Assembly (NCBI RefSeq): GCF_009765445.1
Contig: NZ_WHOY01000031.1
Span: forward strand, 1,569,007-1,633,006
From: Pantoea sp. BAV 3049
GTDB taxonomy: Bacteria; Pseudomonadota; Gammaproteobacteria; Enterobacterales; Enterobacteriaceae
Length of the DNA: 64,000 nt
Reading direction: 5' to 3'
Shown: positions 61,520 through 64,000 of the stretch, piece by piece
Layout: each line of letters starts with the position of its first letter
How positions within the stretch are numbered: the first letter of the stretch is position 1
Notes under the pieces: model-generated
Told to the model about the DNA's origin: nothing
The model's input: only the letters and a program-made list of their open reading frames with translations
Databases searched by the model: none
Translations under genes and position numbers: made by a program

Positions 61520-61544
61520 GGATTGTTACCTCGGGCAAAACCTG
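61520..61544 (+). promoter_or_regulatory. BglG/LicT-type ribonucleic antiterminator (RAT)
   Basis: GGATTGTTAC (61520-61529) and GGCAAAACCT (61534-61543) are exact matches to the two conserved ends of RAT elements bound by BglG-family antiterminators. Only four bases (CTCG) lie between them, so the apical stem-loop is shorter than in bgl or sac leaders. The last seven bases also form the start of the terminator below, giving mutually exclusive folds. Confidence 0.85.
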
Positions 61545-61592
61545 ATCCACAAAACTTAGTTATCTGACTGAGTTTTTGGATCGGGTTTTTTT
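61537..61592 (+). terminator. Leader terminator overlapping the RAT
   Basis: AAACCTGATCC (61538-61548) pairs with GGATCGGGTTT (61578-61588), extended inward by CAAAACTTAG against CTGAGTTTTT, followed by further T's. It starts inside the RAT, so antiterminator binding should open it. Confidence 0.85.
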
Positions 61593-61708
61593 TGTATTAA
61601 AAAAGTCCCATTCCGCTATGCCATTAAAGAGTCCCGTAGACAATCTTCTTTAAGAATTATGCTCTGCACTCCTGACGTGCATTGCTGCTTTTTTACAGGG
61701 AATACTCA

Positions 61709-63040
61709 ATGAAAAACAGGATCGTTTTATTTATTACGTTCTCAATATTTCTCTCAGGAATGCCCGCCTGGGCGGTTAATTTATCCACTGGCGAATCTCA
61801 GGAAGTTAATGCGTTTTTTAATAATACGCATCTGGATCTGAGCCTGCGTAATCACTGGAAATACCTGAAGGAAAATGAAGCGCAGCCCACCACGGTGCAT
61901 AATGCCTGGGGCCAGGCGGCGAATGTGAATCTGCAATCCGGTTATTTGTGGAATGTGATTGGCTTTGATGCCACTTACACGCGGGCAGTCCGGTTGGGGG
62001 CGAGTGATTATTTCTCCACTCGTGGCCTGCTGTATAACCAGGGCGAGGGCATGGACAAAAAGAATGCCCATGGCTTCAGCAAATTCGGCCAGCGCTACGT
62101 CAAAGTGAAGCTGGGGGATCAAACGCTGGGAATGCAGGCGAAAGCAGGCTGGCAGGCGCTGAAAAACTTCGGTGTTCTGACCCTGACTAACCGTTTATCG
62201 CGTAACAGTTATTCCGGCTACAGTGGCACCTTTAACTGGCAGGATCTCCGGCTGGATGCGGCTTATGTGACGCGGGCCATCCGCCATGACTCGCCGGAAA
62301 ATCTGCATCTGCAGACGAATGACAAGCGGAACATTGAGTCAATTTTTACCAGTGGCGTGTTCTACAAAGGCCTGGACGGTCAGTTCGCTTACGGCTATGG
62401 CGAGGCAAAGGATTATCTCCGTCGGCAGCTGATTGAAACGGGTTACCAACTGGCCCCGGAATGGCGTATATCTTCACAGATCTATGGCAGCCAGGCACTG
62501 GAAAAGTATAAATCCATGGCGGCCAGTAAAAGAGAGTTTGATCACGATGCCTGGCATTACGTGGGGGAAGCCCGCTGGCAGAATAATGGCTGGACGCAGC
62601 GAATGGCGCTGGCCTGGACTTCGGCTGCAAAGAAAAATGCCGTAGGCTATTATGCCAGACCCATTACCAAAAATACCCGGGGACGGTTTAATGCCATGAC
62701 CTCGGCCGGTAAAGATTATATGCGTGACAAAGAACTGGCGATCGTCTCTTATACCGAATATGAAATTACCAAAGGGCTGGCCAGCGGAATTCAGCTCAAT
62801 TATGGGCAGTTTAATTATAAAAATAATACCGTCCGTTCCGGAGAGGTGGCCTGGCTTAATCGCTGGCAGCCTTCCCATCCCAGCCTGAAAAATCTCTCCG
62901 TCGCCGCTCAGCTTGGTTATGGCTGGTCGTATAAAAATAACAAAGAAACCCCGCTGTTGAATGCGCAGGGGAAATATATGCGTTCGCCCAGTCTCTCCTC
63001 CGAGGTGACCATTGATTATAAATTTGGTCTGTTCAATTAA
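61709..63040 (+). CDS. OprD-like outer-membrane porin
   Basis: Signal peptide (residues 1-~22, core VLFITFSIFLSG, cut after AWA) and a mature chain of alternating aromatic/polar beta-strands typical of an outer-membrane barrel. The opening (LSLRNHWKYLKEN, then WGQAANVNLQSGYLWNVIGF) and the SYSGYSGTFNWQDLRLDAAYV stretch resemble the OprD/ChiP porin family. 443 residues fits an 18-strand porin. Start at 61709 with AGGGA 8 bases upstream. It is the first gene after the RAT-controlled leader and is followed 13 bp later by an exported phosphatase. Substrate unknown; RAT control points to a PTS-linked carbohydrate. Confidence 0.8.
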   Translation: MKNRIVLFITFSIFLSGMPAWAVNLSTGESQEVNAFFNNTHLDLSLRNHWKYLKENEAQPTTVHNAWGQAANVNLQSGYLWNVIGFDATYTRAVRLGASDYFSTRGLLYNQGEGMDKKNAHGFSKFGQRYVKVKLGDQTLGMQAKAGWQALKNFGVLTLTNRLSRNSYSGYSGTFNWQDLRLDAAYVTRAIRHDSPENLHLQTNDKRNIESIFTSGVFYKGLDGQFAYGYGEAKDYLRRQLIETGYQLAPEWRISSQIYGSQALEKYKSMAASKREFDHDAWHYVGEARWQNNGWTQRMALAWTSAAKKNAVGYYARPITKNTRGRFNAMTSAGKDYMRDKELAIVSYTEYEITKGLASGIQLNYGQFNYKNNTVRSGEVAWLNRWQPSHPSLKNLSVAAQLGYGWSYKNNKETPLLNAQGKYMRSPSLSSEVTIDYKFGLFN

Positions 63041-63053
63041 AAAGGAATCAAGA

Positions 63054-63839
63054 ATGAAAGGTAAAATGAAAGGCGTACTGTTATTGCTTCTGGCATCGTT
63101 CAGCTTTAATGAGTGCTTTGCAGCAGAGGTGACTATTTATCTGACGCGTCATGGCAAAACGATGTTTAACACCGTGCAGCGGGCGCAGGGCTGGAGCGAC
63201 ACGCCTTTAACCCCGCCAGGCGTGGACGTGGCGCAGAAACTGGGGCGCGGATTGCAACCGGTGAAGTTTGTCGCTGCCTGGTCCAGTGATTCTGGCAGAG
63301 CAAGAGAAACCGCGCGGCTGGTGATGCAGAGCTGGAAGACGCCGCTGCCGCTGAATGAGAGCAAAGGGCTGCGTGAAGTCGGCTTCGGGCTGTTTGAGGG
63401 CGATTTGGACCGCAATATGTGGGGAGCGGCGGCCACACAGGCGGGCTATCCGTCAGAAGCGGCGCTGATGAAGGATTTTGCTGAGCGTAAGATCCGCATC
63501 GATAAAATGATTGAAGCGATAAAAGGTGCTGAATCTCACGGGACGGGGGTGTTAAAAGGCATCAAATCCACCGGGGCTGCCGAGAGCTATCAGCAGGTCG
63601 CGACCCGCATGACCAACAGCATCACGGATATTGCCCGACAGGCTCAGCAGCAGGGTGGGGGTAACGTGCTGGTGGTGTCCCACGGGATGGCGATTATGGT
63701 GCTGCTGCAAGAGCTGGGAGATACCTCGCTTAACCAACAACTGGGTAATGCCAGCGTGACCAAAATTCGCTATACCGACGCGGGGCAGTTTGTTATCGAG
63801 TCGATTGGCGATCTGAGCTACATACGGCAAGGCTCATAA
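63054..63839 (+). CDS. Exported histidine-phosphatase superfamily protein
   Basis: Phosphoglycerate-mutase-like acid phosphatase. A signal peptide (residues 1-~23, core [12 protein letters not shown], cut near CFA-AE) places it in the periplasm. The catalytic His motif is [11 protein letters not shown] right after it; [14 protein letters not shown] supplies an Arg, [11 protein letters not shown] the acid region, and [14 protein letters not shown] the second His. 261 residues. Start at 63054 after AAAGGAATC; 13 bp from the porin stop, so co-transcribed. Likely removes phosphate from a compound entering through the porin; the substrate is not deducible. It overlaps the convergent acetyltransferase gene by 6 bp. 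Confidence 0.85.
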   Translation: MKGKMKGVLLLLLASFSFNECFAAEVTIYLTRHGKTMFNTVQRAQGWSDTPLTPPGVDVAQKLGRGLQPVKFVAAWSSDSGRARETARLVMQSWKTPLPLNESKGLREVGFGLFEGDLDRNMWGAAATQAGYPSEAALMKDFAERKIRIDKMIEAIKGAESHGTGVLKGIKSTGAAESYQQVATRMTNSITDIARQAQQQGGGNVLVVSHGMAIMVLLQELGDTSLNQQLGNASVTKIRYTDAGQFVIESIGDLSYIRQGS

Positions 63840-64000
63840 CGTTCGCAGCATCGTCACTTCGCAATCCACGTGCCCGGTACACCCCATCGGGCCGTCGATA
63901 TGCTCAAAGCCCAGATGCTCATACAGGCGAATGGCGCGGGTCAGTGAGGCGGTGGTTTCAAGGTAGCAGCGCTTGAATCCACGCTCGCGGGCGAAGTCCA
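63834..64000 (-). CDS. GNAT-family acetyltransferase, C-terminal part (YjgM-like)
   Basis: Only the last ~55 codons are in the window; the gene runs off the right edge. The visible chain ([34 protein letters not shown]) is the acetyl-CoA-binding end of a GNAT fold and resembles E. coli YjgM, which lies next to rraB/argI there. Stop TGA at 63836-63834. Confidence 0.8.
   Translation of the reverse strand, partial: DFARERGFKRCYLETTASLTRAIRLYEHLGFEHIDGPMGCTGHVDCEVTMLRTL

Larger units (their letters stand above)
61346..61708 (+). other. Regulatory leader region of the porin-phosphatase operon
   Basis: 363 bp, AT-rich. In order: miaE 3' region with a weak GTTATT/AGTAAC hairpin, a CRP-like site, a putative promoter, a BglG-type antiterminator, a long terminator, and ~110 bp before the porin ATG with AGGGA at 61697-61701. 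Individual elements are listed separately. Confidence 0.8.

Overview
The window is chromosomal DNA of a member of the Enterobacterales. Nearly every protein can be matched by eye to an Escherichia coli or Salmonella family of the same length, and long blocks keep E. coli gene order. The level of divergence, the presence of miaE and the local content (fepB-fepA next to dacB-pmrA-pmrB) suggest Erwiniaceae (Erwinia/Pantoea-like). That genus-level placement is an inference. I see no prophage, insertion sequence or CRISPR array.

Layout. (1) 1-8276: an envelope biogenesis block. The minus-strand run yrbG-kdsD-kdsC-lptC-lptA-lptB-rpoN makes Kdo and exports LPS; it diverges from plus-strand mlaFEDCB, the outer-membrane lipid-asymmetry transporter. 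(2) 8403-13745: ibaG-murA, sfsB and ispB, then rplU-rpmA and obgE. (3) 13850-19071: accessory iron block with a Fur-box-preceded fepB, then fepA, followed by minus-strand pmrB-pmrA behind dacB. (4) 19077-27310: dacB, greA, yhbY, rlmE-ftsH, folP-glmM, secG. (5) 27368-39798: two tRNAs (Leu-GAG, initiator Met), then the rimP-nusA-infB-rbfA-truB-rpsO-pnp expression operon, nlpI, a shortened yrbN and deaD. (6) 39862-46839: yhbW, ubiV-ubiU, ubiT-yhbS, yhbQ, yhbP, yhbO, yraQ. (7) From 46831: material that lies elsewhere in the E. coli chromosome: nrdG-nrdD, a SWIM/SNF2 helicase, treC without treB or treR, a GH20 hexosaminidase, ridA, pyrI-pyrB with a pyrL attenuator, argI with tandem ARG boxes, rraB, miaE. 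(8) 61346-63839: a two-gene accessory operon (OprD-like porin plus exported histidine phosphatase), then the end of a yjgM-like acetyltransferase gene.

The most interesting system is in region 8. The leader of the porin/phosphatase operon carries a BglG/LicT-type ribonucleic antiterminator sequence overlapping a long intrinsic terminator. Upstream of it are a plausible sigma-70 promoter and a CRP-like site. This predicts an outer-membrane uptake pore and a periplasmic phosphatase switched on by a PTS-controlled antiterminator protein that is not encoded in the window. Other points worth checking are a nonsense codon in yrbN, a U-U mismatch in the tRNA-Leu acceptor stem, a pyrL that runs into pyrB, tandem NrdR boxes plus an FNR site before nrdD, three ExxE motifs in the PmrB sensor loop beside the iron genes, and an orphan treC next to an inserted SNF2 helicase.

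Start codons were set by comparison with family lengths and by ribosome-binding sites. TTG or GTG starts are favoured for fepA, rimP, pnp, ubiT and the hexosaminidase, and possibly ftsH.
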